Positions 1-5,313 of a DNA stretch of 6,103 nt are shown here, one piece after another. The stretch covers positions 1 through 6,103 of the forward strand of contig DHAI01000019.1 in the NCBI GenBank assembly GCA_002397355.1, written 5' to 3'. This DNA comes from Ruminococcaceae bacterium UBA4958 (GTDB lineage Bacteria; Bacillota; Clostridia; Oscillospirales; Acutalibacteraceae). Both the position numbers and the translations under genes were made by a program. Numbering within the stretch: position 1 is the first letter of the stretch; each line of letters starts with the position of its first letter. Under the pieces are notes generated by a model that did no database searches, was not told the origin of the DNA, and saw nothing but the letters and a program-made list of their open reading frames with translations.

Positions 1-1
1 C

Positions 2-1288
2 CCCCGGCTGAGCATCATCCTGTTCGCGGTGGTCGCCGTCGTGTCGGCGTGCATCGTGATCAGCATGCGCCTGAGCTACAGCCGGTTTGCAAAGGTCCAG
101 CGCGCGGTGGATAAAGTCAATACGGTGGTCCAGGAATACCTGCTGGGCGTCCGGCTGGTCAAGGCCTTCGGAAGATACCGGGACGAGGAAAAAAAGTTCG
201 ACGGAGTCAACCGGGACATGGCGGAGAAAAGCGTTTCCTCCCAGATGGTCATCGTGGTCTTTTCCCCTTTGATGTCCCTGGCAGTCAACCTCGGCATCGC
301 CGCCTCCCTCTATTTCGGCAGCCTGCTTTTCCGCATCGGCCAAATCGACGTCGGCCGCATCGCCGCCTACATCAACTACCTGACGCAGATCCTGTCGTCT
401 TTGATCATGATCACGAATATCTTCAACACCTTCGTCCGCACAAAGGCCTCCACGGAAAGGATCCTGCAGATCTTGGACGGGGAACCGGATTTTCAGGGCA
501 GCGTGCGGCGGTTCCGGGAAGATTCCGGCCGGCTCGCCTTTGAAAACGTCACGTTTTCCTACCCCAACGGCAGCGGAATCCCCGCCGTGAAGAATCTGTC
601 CTTCGAGCTGGACCCCGGGGAGACGCTGGCGGTGATCGGGCCCACCGGTTCCGGCAAATCAACGCTGGCCTGGCTCTGCATGCATTTTTACGAAGCCGGC
701 GAGGGAATCATCACCTATGGCGGCACCGACATCCGGTCGCTGGACGTCGGTCTGCTGCGGAAACGCATTGCGCTCGCCTCGCAGGAAAGCGTGCTCTTTT
801 CCGGCACCGTCTACGACAACATCGCGCTCGGGAAACCCGGCGCCACGGAAAGCGACGTGATCCGCGCCTCCAAAATCGCCCAGGCGGACGGCTTCATCCG
901 AAAAATGCCCCGCGGCTACGACAGCATTCTGGGGCAGGGCGGCGTGAACATCTCGGGCGGCCAGAAGCAGAGGATCTCGATTGCGAGGGCTCTGGTCCGG
1001 GACGCCTCCGTGCTGATCCTGGACGACTGCACCAGCGCGCTGGACGCCATCACGGAAGCCAAAGTGCGGCAGGGGCTGCAAACCGCCGGCAGCGACAAGT
1101 CCGTCATGCTCATCACGCAGAAGATCGGAACCGCCATGTCCGCCGACAGGATCCTGGTCCTGAACGACGGCGAATGCGTCGGCTTCGGCGGCCACGCGGA
1201 GCTGCTGCAGGACTGCGAAACATACCGCGACATCTATGAATCCCAAATCGGGAATGGAAAGCCGGTGCGTGTCATCCATGGCCGATAA
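2..1288 (+). CDS. ABC exporter half-transporter, degenerate-site subunit (5' end cut off)
   Basis: This encodes a membrane-spanning ABC exporter half with its ATPase domain fused at the C-terminus. The reading frame is open from base 2, so the gene begins upstream; 428 codons are visible and it ends in TAA. Visible residues 1 to about 150 are the last transmembrane helices and coupling regions of the exporter domain. The nucleotide-binding domain follows: A-loop aromatic in FSYPNG, Walker A GPTGSGKST (bases 638-664), Q-loop around LASQESVLFSGT, signature ISGGQ (950-964), and Walker B LILDD. The catalytic glutamate after Walker B is Asp (1025-1027) and the H-loop histidine is Gln (1118-1120, LITQK). 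This pattern is known from the non-catalytic-site subunit of heterodimeric exporters such as TM287 of TM287/288 and BmrC of BmrCD. The C-terminal YRDIYESQIGNG is also typical of that subunit. The next gene overlaps its 3' end by 11 bases, so the two should be co-translated as partners. The substrate cannot be read from the sequence; multidrug or lipid-like export is the usual family role. Confidence 0.93.
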   Translation, partial: PRLSIILFAVVAVVSACIVISMRLSYSRFAKVQRAVDKVNTVVQEYLLGVRLVKAFGRYRDEEKKFDGVNRDMAEKSVSSQMVIVVFSPLMSLAVNLGIAASLYFGSLLFRIGQIDVGRIAAYINYLTQILSSLIMITNIFNTFVRTKASTERILQILDGEPDFQGSVRRFREDSGRLAFENVTFSYPNGSGIPAVKNLSFELDPGETLAVIGPTGSGKSTLAWLCMHFYEAGEGIITYGGTDIRSLDVGLLRKRIALASQESVLFSGTVYDNIALGKPGATESDVIRASKIAQADGFIRKMPRGYDSILGQGGVNISGGQKQRISIARALVRDASVLILDDCTSALDAITEAKVRQGLQTAGSDKSVMLITQKIGTAMSADRILVLNDGECVGFGGHAELLQDCETYRDIYESQIGNGKPVRVIHGR

Positions 1289-3128
1289 AGTTCCGTCCTA
1301 CCCCAGCATGCCGTCGTTCCACAAGGGCGGCGGGCACGGCCGGTTCCGGCCGGCCGAAAAGCCGAAAAACGCAAAGAAGACTCTGCTGCGGCTGCTGCGG
1401 ATCTTTATGGGGTGGCGCAGGCATCTCGTGATCGCCGCGCTTCTCACCGTGCTCTCCGCTCTGGTCTCGCTTCTCACGCCGTGGCTCATCGGCAGAGCCG
1501 TCAACACGTTCCAGATCGGGAAAAACACAGTCGACGCATCCCTGCTCTCCACCATTCTTCTCGCGCTGATCGGGTGCTATCTGGCGGGCTGGATCATCGA
1601 CACGGTGAACGGCGCGCTGATGACGCGCGTCACGCAGGATCTTGTCACCCAGATCCGCAGGCAGGTGTACGCGAAGCTGCAGAAAATCCCCCTCAACTTT
1701 TACGACACCCATCCGAACGGCGACATCATGAGCCGCATCACCAACGACGTGGACAACATCAGCGGCACCATCAGCCAGACGACCACGCAGATGATCTCCA
1801 GCGTTTTTTCCATCGCGGGTTCGGTCGTGATGATGATGCTGCTCAGCCCGCTCCTGACGCTGGTGGCCATGATATCGATCCCGCTGTTCCTTCTGCTGAC
1901 CCGGATGATCACCCGCAAAAGCCAGCGGTACTTCGTGGGCCAGCAAATTGCGCTGGGCGAGCTCAACGGCATTGTGGAGGAAAACATAGAGGGCCTCAAA
2001 ATCGTGAAGGCGTACGACCTGCAGGATAAAGTGGTCGACCGCTTCAAAACCGTCAACGCCAGGATGCGGGACAATTCCATCAAGGCTCAGATCTGGTCGG
2101 GCTTCATGATGCCGTTCATGAACGTCATCAACAACTTCTCCTATGCTCTTCTGGCCTGCATCGGCGGCATCCTGTCCGTCAACGGCGCGATTACGGTCGG
2201 CGTGATCGTCAGCTTCCTCTCCTATTCCAAGCAGTTCGGCCGGCCGCTGAACAACATCGCCGGCATGTTCAACTCCATCCAGTCCGCGCTGGCCGGCGCC
2301 GAACGGATTTTCCAGATCATGGACGAGGCGGAGGAGACGCCGGACCGGGAGGATGCCGTCACGGAGGAAAAGCTCCGCGGAAAGGTCGAGTTCCGGGACG
2401 TGTCGTTCGCCTATCCGAACGGGAAACCGGTCCTGCGCCATGTCAGCTTCGTCGTGCAGCCCGGGGAAGTGGTGGCCCTGGTGGGAGAAACCGGCGCGGG
2501 GAAAACCACCATCGTCAATCTGCTCACCCGGTTTTACGAACTGAGCGAAGGCGAAATCCTGATCGACGACGTCAACATCACGCGGATCCGGCGCGACAGC
2601 CTGCGGAACTTCTTTTCCATCGTGCTGCAGGACACCTGCCTGTTTACCGGAACGATCGCGGACAACATCCGCTATTCCAGCCCCTCCGCTTCCGACGGGG
2701 AAGTCGTCGCCGCGGCCAAGCTGGCGCGGGCGCATCCGTTCATCTCCCGGCTGCCCCGCAAATACGGCACGCCGGTGTCCGGCAGCACGGACAACCTGAG
2801 CCAGGGACAGCGGCAGCTTCTGGCGATCGCGAGGGCCGTCCTGTGCGACGCGCCCATCCTGATTCTGGACGAGGCGACCAGCAGCGTCGACACGAAAACC
2901 GAAAAGGAAATCCAGAACGCGATGCTGAACCTCATGAAAAACCACACCTGTTTCCTGATCGCGCACCGCCTTTCCACAATCCGCGACGCAGACCGCATCA
3001 TGGTGATCAGCGACGGCGAAATTCTGGAGAGCGGCACGCACGGCGAGCTGATGGACCGGAAAGGCCGGTATTATCAGATGGTCGTGAGCCAGATGGGCTG
3101 CGAAAATCCGCCGGCTCTCGAAGGCTGA
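1278..3128 (+). CDS. ABC exporter half-transporter, catalytic-site subunit
   Basis: This is the second half of the heterodimeric ABC exporter, 616 residues from the ATG at 1278. Residues 1 to about 35 form a polar, Gly/Pro/Lys-rich cytoplasmic leader. A six-helix exporter domain follows (about 45-330), then the nucleotide-binding domain (about 355-605). Motifs are Walker A GETGAGKTT (bases 2484-2510), Q-loop VLQDTCLFTGT, signature LSQGQ in place of LSGGQ (2796-2810), Walker B LILDE with the catalytic Glu intact (2871-2873), D-loop SSVD, and H-loop His (2964-2966, IAHRLS). Its good Walker B and His pair with the intact ISGGQ of the upstream subunit, while its altered LSQGQ faces that subunit's degenerate site. 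In-frame ATGs at 1236 and 1254 would lengthen the N-terminus, but none of the three has a strong Shine-Dalgarno. The 1278 start is preferred because it gives a short 11-base overlap with the upstream stop, typical of coupled translation, and a family-like N-terminus. The gene ends in TGA ahead of a strong hairpin. Confidence 0.94.
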   Translation: MADKVPSYPSMPSFHKGGGHGRFRPAEKPKNAKKTLLRLLRIFMGWRRHLVIAALLTVLSALVSLLTPWLIGRAVNTFQIGKNTVDASLLSTILLALIGCYLAGWIIDTVNGALMTRVTQDLVTQIRRQVYAKLQKIPLNFYDTHPNGDIMSRITNDVDNISGTISQTTTQMISSVFSIAGSVVMMMLLSPLLTLVAMISIPLFLLLTRMITRKSQRYFVGQQIALGELNGIVEENIEGLKIVKAYDLQDKVVDRFKTVNARMRDNSIKAQIWSGFMMPFMNVINNFSYALLACIGGILSVNGAITVGVIVSFLSYSKQFGRPLNNIAGMFNSIQSALAGAERIFQIMDEAEETPDREDAVTEEKLRGKVEFRDVSFAYPNGKPVLRHVSFVVQPGEVVALVGETGAGKTTIVNLLTRFYELSEGEILIDDVNITRIRRDSLRNFFSIVLQDTCLFTGTIADNIRYSSPSASDGEVVAAAKLARAHPFISRLPRKYGTPVSGSTDNLSQGQRQLLAIARAVLCDAPILILDEATSSVDTKTEKEIQNAMLNLMKNHTCFLIAHRLSTIRDADRIMVISDGEILESGTHGELMDRKGRYYQMVVSQMGCENPPALEG

Positions 3129-3186
3129 GTGGAATTCTCGAACACGGGGCCGGCCGGAAACAGCCGCTTTAAACCCGGCGCACCGC

Positions 3187-3230
3187 AGAGAAAAGGCCGG
3201 GCCGCTCGTTCGCGGTCCGGCCTTTTCTCT
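3187..3230. terminator. Bidirectional intrinsic terminator between convergent genes
   Basis: A 19-base arm (3187-3205) and its complement (3212-3230) enclose a 6-base loop. The single irregularity is a G opposite T, which is a G·U pair in the plus-strand RNA and a C/A mismatch in the minus-strand RNA. The arm ends carry AGAGAAAAGG and CCTTTTCTCT, so each strand presents a GC-rich hairpin with a U-rich 3' side. It lies 58 bases after the ABC operon stop and 3 bases beyond the coat gene stop, so it can end transcription from both sides. Confidence 0.85.
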
Positions 3231-3233
3231 GTC

Positions 3234-3527
3234 TTACGCTTTGGCGCTCTGGAATTTCTGCTTTGCCTGCTGTACTTTCTGCTGGTCTGCGGCGGGCGTC
3301 TGGTACCATCCGCGCTGCTTCATCACGTCGAACACCTCGGCCTGGATCTGGTGCTCTTCGTCGAGCAGACGCATGAACTGGTTGCGCACATCCGGCGTGG
3401 CGCACTCATTCGTAAACGTGTTGTAGGTGTCCGTAATGAATTTCTGGGACGCGAGCACGTCGTACATCATGTCTTTCTCCGGGATGTTTTTGGAAGTCTG
3501 ATTGCCGCTCATCTGTTGATTCATCAT
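3234..3527 (-). CDS. CotF-family spore coat protein
   Basis: This encodes a 97-residue protein of the Coat F family (CotF-like), structural or accessory proteins of the endospore coat made in the mother cell. The recognisable core is PEKDMMYDVLASQKF (helix 1), then TDTYNTFTNECATPDVR, then LLDEEHQIQAEVFDVM (helix 2) and the family-typical MKQRGWYQTP with a short Gln/Lys/Ala tail. It is predicted to be almost all helical, a ferritin-like helical bundle half. The start is the first of two adjacent ATGs at 3527. It is preceded by AAGGAG (3540-3535) with 7-base spacing, one of the best ribosome sites in the window. The frame stays open upstream to 3629, but those codons read through the neighbouring gene and were rejected. 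The Shine-Dalgarno overlaps the stop codon of the upstream 61-residue gene, so the two are probably a coupled pair. The gene ends in TAA immediately before the bidirectional terminator. Confidence 0.88.
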   Translation of the reverse strand: MMNQQMSGNQTSKNIPEKDMMYDVLASQKFITDTYNTFTNECATPDVRNQFMRLLDEEHQIQAEVFDVMKQRGWYQTPAADQQKVQQAKQKFQSAKA

Positions 3528-3538
3528 TTTTTCTCTCC

Positions 3539-3724
3539 TTATCCCAAGAAATTGAGAAGCTGGTCGTAGTGCGCCTGGTGTTTTTGCGCGATGCTGTCGC
3601 ATTTCTGTTTGAGTTCCCCGTCGCCGCACATCTGCGAGTAGGCCTTCATCTTGGAGATGAGAGTCTGTTCGCTCGTGAGTTCGTCTTCGATTGCAGTGAG
3701 TTCCTTTTCCGTGATCTGTGCCAT
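3539..3724 (-). CDS. Small helical protein paired with CotF-like coat protein
   Basis: This encodes a 61-residue acidic/basic mixed protein with two long amphipathic helices (about residues 4-28 and 35-58), separated by a short turn containing MCGDGELK. There is no signal peptide or membrane segment. I recall similar short proteins directly upstream of CotF-type genes in Clostridia, usually annotated as hypothetical or coat-related, but no precise function is established from this sequence. The ATG at 3724 (MAQITEKEL) was chosen because AGGAG lies 10-11 bases upstream. A TTG four codons earlier sits only two bases after that AGGAG and is too close to use. The TAA stop (3541-3539) overlaps the coat gene's AAGGAG, which implies coupled translation and stoichiometric expression. 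Upstream, 78 bases separate it from the mazF stop. No convincing sigma-E or sigma-K promoter was found there; the best -10-like element is GATAAT (3758-3753) with a poor -35. Confidence 0.78.
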   Translation of the reverse strand: MAQITEKELTAIEDELTSEQTLISKMKAYSQMCGDGELKQKCDSIAQKHQAHYDQLLNFLG

Positions 3725-3802
3725 TTTCAGCAACACTCCTTTTTCAATATCTATTATCCAGCCCTTTTGGGCAGAATAAGCGGTGCTACAAAAGTCGGCA
3801 GC

Positions 3803-4174
3803 TTATGTAGCCTGCCGCAGCTTTTCCCTTTCCCCAAGACCGAAGCTTACGGAAAGGGCCTCGTCAACACGGGACATTGACTGGGGATCGAGGCAGCCCA
3901 TATGCTCTTTCAGACGACGTTTGTCAAGCGTTCTCACCTGCTCCAACAGGACGATGGAGTCCTTGGCCAAACCGGTCTTGTGCGCGTCAAGCAGGATATG
4001 GGTCGGCAGATTCGCTTTTCCACGCTGACTTGTGATTGCCGCCGCGATCACGGTGGGGCTGAAACGGTTCCCGACATTATTTTGAACGATCAGCACCGGG
4101 CGGATGCCGCCCTGCTCCGAACCGACAACAGGGCTTAGATCGGCGTAATAAATATCTCCCCTGTGGACAATCAT
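3803..4174 (-). CDS. mazF (ndoA): MazF/EndoA-type mRNA endoribonuclease toxin
   Basis: This encodes a 123-residue PemK/MazF family toxin very similar to Bacillus EndoA. It is a cytoplasmic sequence-specific endoribonuclease; Bacillus EndoA cuts U^ACAU. The N-terminus carries the hallmark RGDIYYADLSPVVGSEQGG followed by RPVLIVQNN and GNRFSPTVIAAAIT. The middle has LPTHILLDA and SIVLLEQVRTLDKRRL. From the ATG at 4174, the two residues known to be catalytic in Bacillus MazF fall at Arg25 and Thr48, which supports this start. A GTG three codons upstream overlaps the GGAAGGTG ribosome site (4188-4181) and is unlikely. The C-terminal tail is about seven residues longer than EndoA's 116. No ribbon-helix-helix antitoxin (EndoAI/MazE type) reading frame lies directly upstream on the same strand, which is unusual because ndoAI normally precedes ndoA. 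The stop codon region reads GCUACAUAA in the mRNA, so the gene carries a UACAU site. A candidate promoter lies about 65 bases upstream. Confidence 0.95.
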   Translation of the reverse strand: MIVHRGDIYYADLSPVVGSEQGGIRPVLIVQNNVGNRFSPTVIAAAITSQRGKANLPTHILLDAHKTGLAKDSIVLLEQVRTLDKRRLKEHMGCLDPQSMSRVDEALSVSFGLGEREKLRQAT

Positions 4175-4235
4175 TGATTTCACCTTCCGACTGATTTCCT
4201 TTCTTTGGTTTCAATCGTATTTTTGGCCCCGGCGA

Positions 4236-4267
4236 ATGAAAATATACACTTCCGCGACCATTTTCAT
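4236..4267. repeat. Inverted repeat ATGAAAAT-N16-ATTTTCAT, possible operator
   Basis: Two perfect 8-base arms, ATGAAAAT (4236-4243) and ATTTTCAT (4260-4267), are separated by 16 bases. The centre-to-centre distance of 24 bases is a little over two helical turns, compatible with a dimeric DNA-binding protein. The arms overlap the -10 and -35 positions of the candidate mazF promoter. No regulator gene is in the window, so the operator role is an inference. Confidence 0.4.
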
Positions 4268-4269
4268 AA
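4241..4269 (-). promoter_or_regulatory. Candidate mazF promoter
   Basis: On the minus strand, TATATT (4246-4241) matches the -10 consensus at five of six bases. TTATGA (4269-4264) lies 17 bases upstream as a weak -35. This would give a leader of about 60 bases before the mazF ATG. The inverted repeat at 4236-4267 covers both elements. It is the best candidate in the AT-rich leader, but the -35 is poor. Confidence 0.35.
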
Positions 4270-4465
4270 TATTAAAGACACATGGAAGCTGTTATGAAAT
4301 TGCCACCTTTTCTACGCTATTATCGGAAGGAAATGAAAAAACTTGCTCATGCGATTCAATCGGAAGAAACGGGGCTCCCACCGGGGCCCGGCATTGTTCC
4401 GGCGGCCTTCCGCCAACGAAATTCGGAAGGATTTAATTCCAATAGGTGCTTTATTGAAAATACGG

Positions 4466-4499
4466 TTGATGTTATGATGAAATATAGATAAAATATAAT
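4466..4499 (+). promoter_or_regulatory. Candidate sigma-A promoter for zinc-ribbon gene
   Basis: TTGATG (4466-4471) and TAAAAT (4489-4494) are spaced by 17 bases and match the housekeeping consensus at four of six and five of six bases. A perfect TATAAT (4494-4499) overlaps, but it would need a 22-base spacer to the same -35 or another weaker one. Transcription from either would leave a short leader of about 25-35 bases before the ATG at 4533. Confidence 0.5.
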
Positions 4500-4532
4500 A
4501 TAGGTTGCCGGATGGAATGGGGGAAATAAAAC

Positions 4533-5093
4533 ATGACGGCCTATGAAGCACTGCAGGAATTTCACGCATGGGTTCAATCGCAGAAACCCGAAATAAGCGA
4601 AAAAGCGAAGGCTTTGACAGAAAGCGCCCTCAAGGAAAAGGCAAGGCGGGAAACCGGATGCCAGTATTGCACGCCGGACGGCGGTGCGGCCAGGCACTTT
4701 CTGCATTCCGAATCGGCAAAGGTAACCCTTACAGGCGACCGCCTCCATATTGTCGCAACTGAAAAACAGGACGCGGCGTTCCGGATCAATTACTGCCCCA
4801 ACTGCGGCAAGAAGCTGAACAACAGAGCCGCAAGCTATGGAAACGACGATCCGCTCACCGTGGAGGAATTGGAGGAAATGGACGGCGATCCGCTCTTCGT
4901 CGTCCCGATCGTCGACAGGATGCCGGAGGACTGCAGTCTGCAGTCCCCGCGTTGGGGAATCCTGTCGACGGACACCGGAAAAGAGGATATGGTGAGGTTC
5001 GCTTTCCAGGACGGAAAAACGGTGGACCTGCACTTGAGCATCTATAACGAAGTCTGGATCGCTTTCGCCAAAAAGCCGTCGGGGAAAAAATAA
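4533..5093 (+). CDS. Zinc-ribbon protein with phage-like C-terminal domain
   Basis: This encodes a 186-residue cytoplasmic protein of unknown function. Residues 1-40 are a charged helical region. Cys43-x2-Cys46 and Cys88-x2-Cys91 (CQYC and CPNC, the latter in YCPNCGKKL) form a likely zinc ribbon, with a 41-residue insert between the knuckles that is predicted to be beta-rich. Residues 107-182 begin LTVEELEEMDGDPLFVV and end with an aromatic WIAFAKKP. This layout resembles the LTLEEL-x-MDG-x-PVW domain common in small Clostridia prophage proteins. That resemblance is from memory and was not searched. The ATG at 4533 follows GGGGGA (4519-4524), a G-rich but atypical ribosome site, with 9-base spacing. 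The gene stands alone on the plus strand, with its own candidate promoter and terminators, amid minus-strand genes, and it occupies the place where alr and the antitoxin are expected. It may be a mobile-element cargo or remnant gene. A zinc-binding role is well supported; nucleic-acid or protein binding is only a guess. Confidence 0.85.
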   Translation: MTAYEALQEFHAWVQSQKPEISEKAKALTESALKEKARRETGCQYCTPDGGAARHFLHSESAKVTLTGDRLHIVATEKQDAAFRINYCPNCGKKLNNRAASYGNDDPLTVEELEEMDGDPLFVVPIVDRMPEDCSLQSPRWGILSTDTGKEDMVRFAFQDGKTVDLHLSIYNEVWIAFAKKPSGKK

Positions 5094-5144
5094 CGCGCAA
5101 AGACGGAAGGCTTCCCGGCTTTCAACAGACGCAGACGGCACGAA

Positions 5145-5175
5145 GGCCCATCCCGCTTGCCGCGCGGGATGGGCC
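5145..5175 (+). terminator. GC-rich hairpin after zinc-ribbon gene
   Basis: A perfect 12-base stem, GGCCCATCCCGC (5145-5156) with GCGGGATGGGCC (5164-5175), encloses a 7-base loop 51 bases after the TAA of the zinc-ribbon gene. The following CGTTCCTTG is only mildly T-rich, so termination may be partial or the hairpin may protect the 3' end. Confidence 0.55.
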
Positions 5176-5241
5176 CGTTCCTTGAAAGAAACAATCGTCG
5201 CCCCCCGGCAACGGACTGATTTTCGTTAGCCGGACAAGAAC

Positions 5242-5270
5242 GGGGAAGCCCGCTTTCTCCGGGCTTCCCC
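5242..5270. terminator. Hairpin in the convergent intergenic region
   Basis: An 11-base perfect stem, GGGGAAGCCCG (5242-5252) with CGGGCTTCCCC (5260-5270), encloses a 7-base loop. On the minus strand it lies 43 bases after the lipoprotein stop and is followed by GTTCTTG, making it the best candidate terminator for the nnrD-lipoprotein transcript. It could also act on plus-strand transcripts. Confidence 0.5.
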
Positions 5271-5273
5271 TCA

Positions 5274-5313
5274 CAGTCCGGCGCGCCGGGCTGATTTTAT
5301 TTTGATTTTGTTC
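5274..5313 (+). terminator. Plus-strand intrinsic terminator with T-rich tail
   Basis: The near-palindrome CAGTCCGG-CGCG-CCGGGCTG (5274-5293, one G·U pair in the RNA) is followed directly by ATTTTATTTTGATTTTGTT. A GC-rich stem then a T-tract is the classic arrangement for plus-strand termination. It probably prevents read-through from the zinc-ribbon gene into the convergent lipoprotein gene. Confidence 0.6.

Larger units (their letters stand above)
4175..4532. other. AT-rich intergenic region between divergent mazF and zinc-ribbon gene
   Basis: This 358-base stretch is visibly more AT-rich than its surroundings and holds no gene I can defend. It contains the mazF ribosome site, the candidate mazF promoter with its inverted repeat, and a candidate plus-strand promoter near 4466-4494. 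A GC-rich patch at 4371-4430 includes the palindrome CCGGGGCCCGG (4381-4391) and CCTTCCG (4406-4412) paired with CGGAAGG (4424-4430) across 11 bases. A 69-codon plus-strand frame (4282-4491, beginning MEAVMKLPPFL) crosses it, but it lacks a convincing ribosome site, resembles nothing I know, and changes composition halfway. It may be a decayed gene remnant. No EndoAI-like antitoxin is encoded on either strand. Confidence 0.7.

Noticed and set aside
1272..3041. Very long open frame (589 codons) antisense to the second ABC subunit, and a 206-codon one at 659-1279
   Set aside because: These are mirror effects of GC-rich codon bias in the real genes. Their translations are His/Asp/Arg/Gly-rich low-complexity sequences without family motifs or ribosome sites.
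3129..3569. Plus-strand frame running from the ABC stop through the coat genes
   Set aside because: It crosses the bidirectional terminator and is antisense to the CotF-like gene, with no ribosome site.
3539..3724. Idea that the 61-residue protein is the MazF antitoxin
   Set aside because: It lacks the ribbon-helix-helix N-terminus of EndoAI-type antitoxins, lies downstream of the toxin across a 78-base gap, and is translationally tied to the CotF-like gene, so a coat-related role fits better.
4371..4430. Possible riboswitch or structured RNA in the GC-rich patch of the intergenic region
   Set aside because: Only short stems (5-7 bp) and a small palindrome are visible. No known riboswitch core is recognisable, and it lies upstream of the apparent promoter.
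4282..4491. Plus-strand 69-codon frame (MEAVMKLPPFL...) upstream of the zinc-ribbon gene
   Set aside because: It has no clear ribosome site at the first ATG, an abrupt composition change in the middle and no recognisable family. The candidate promoter of the next gene lies at its 3' end. Kept only as a possible remnant within the intergenic entry.
4356..5141. Minus-strand 261-codon frame opposite the zinc-ribbon gene
   Set aside because: The plus-strand frame has paired CxxC motifs, a start with a ribosome site, a promoter and terminators. The antisense translation is featureless and runs through the AT-rich intergenic region.
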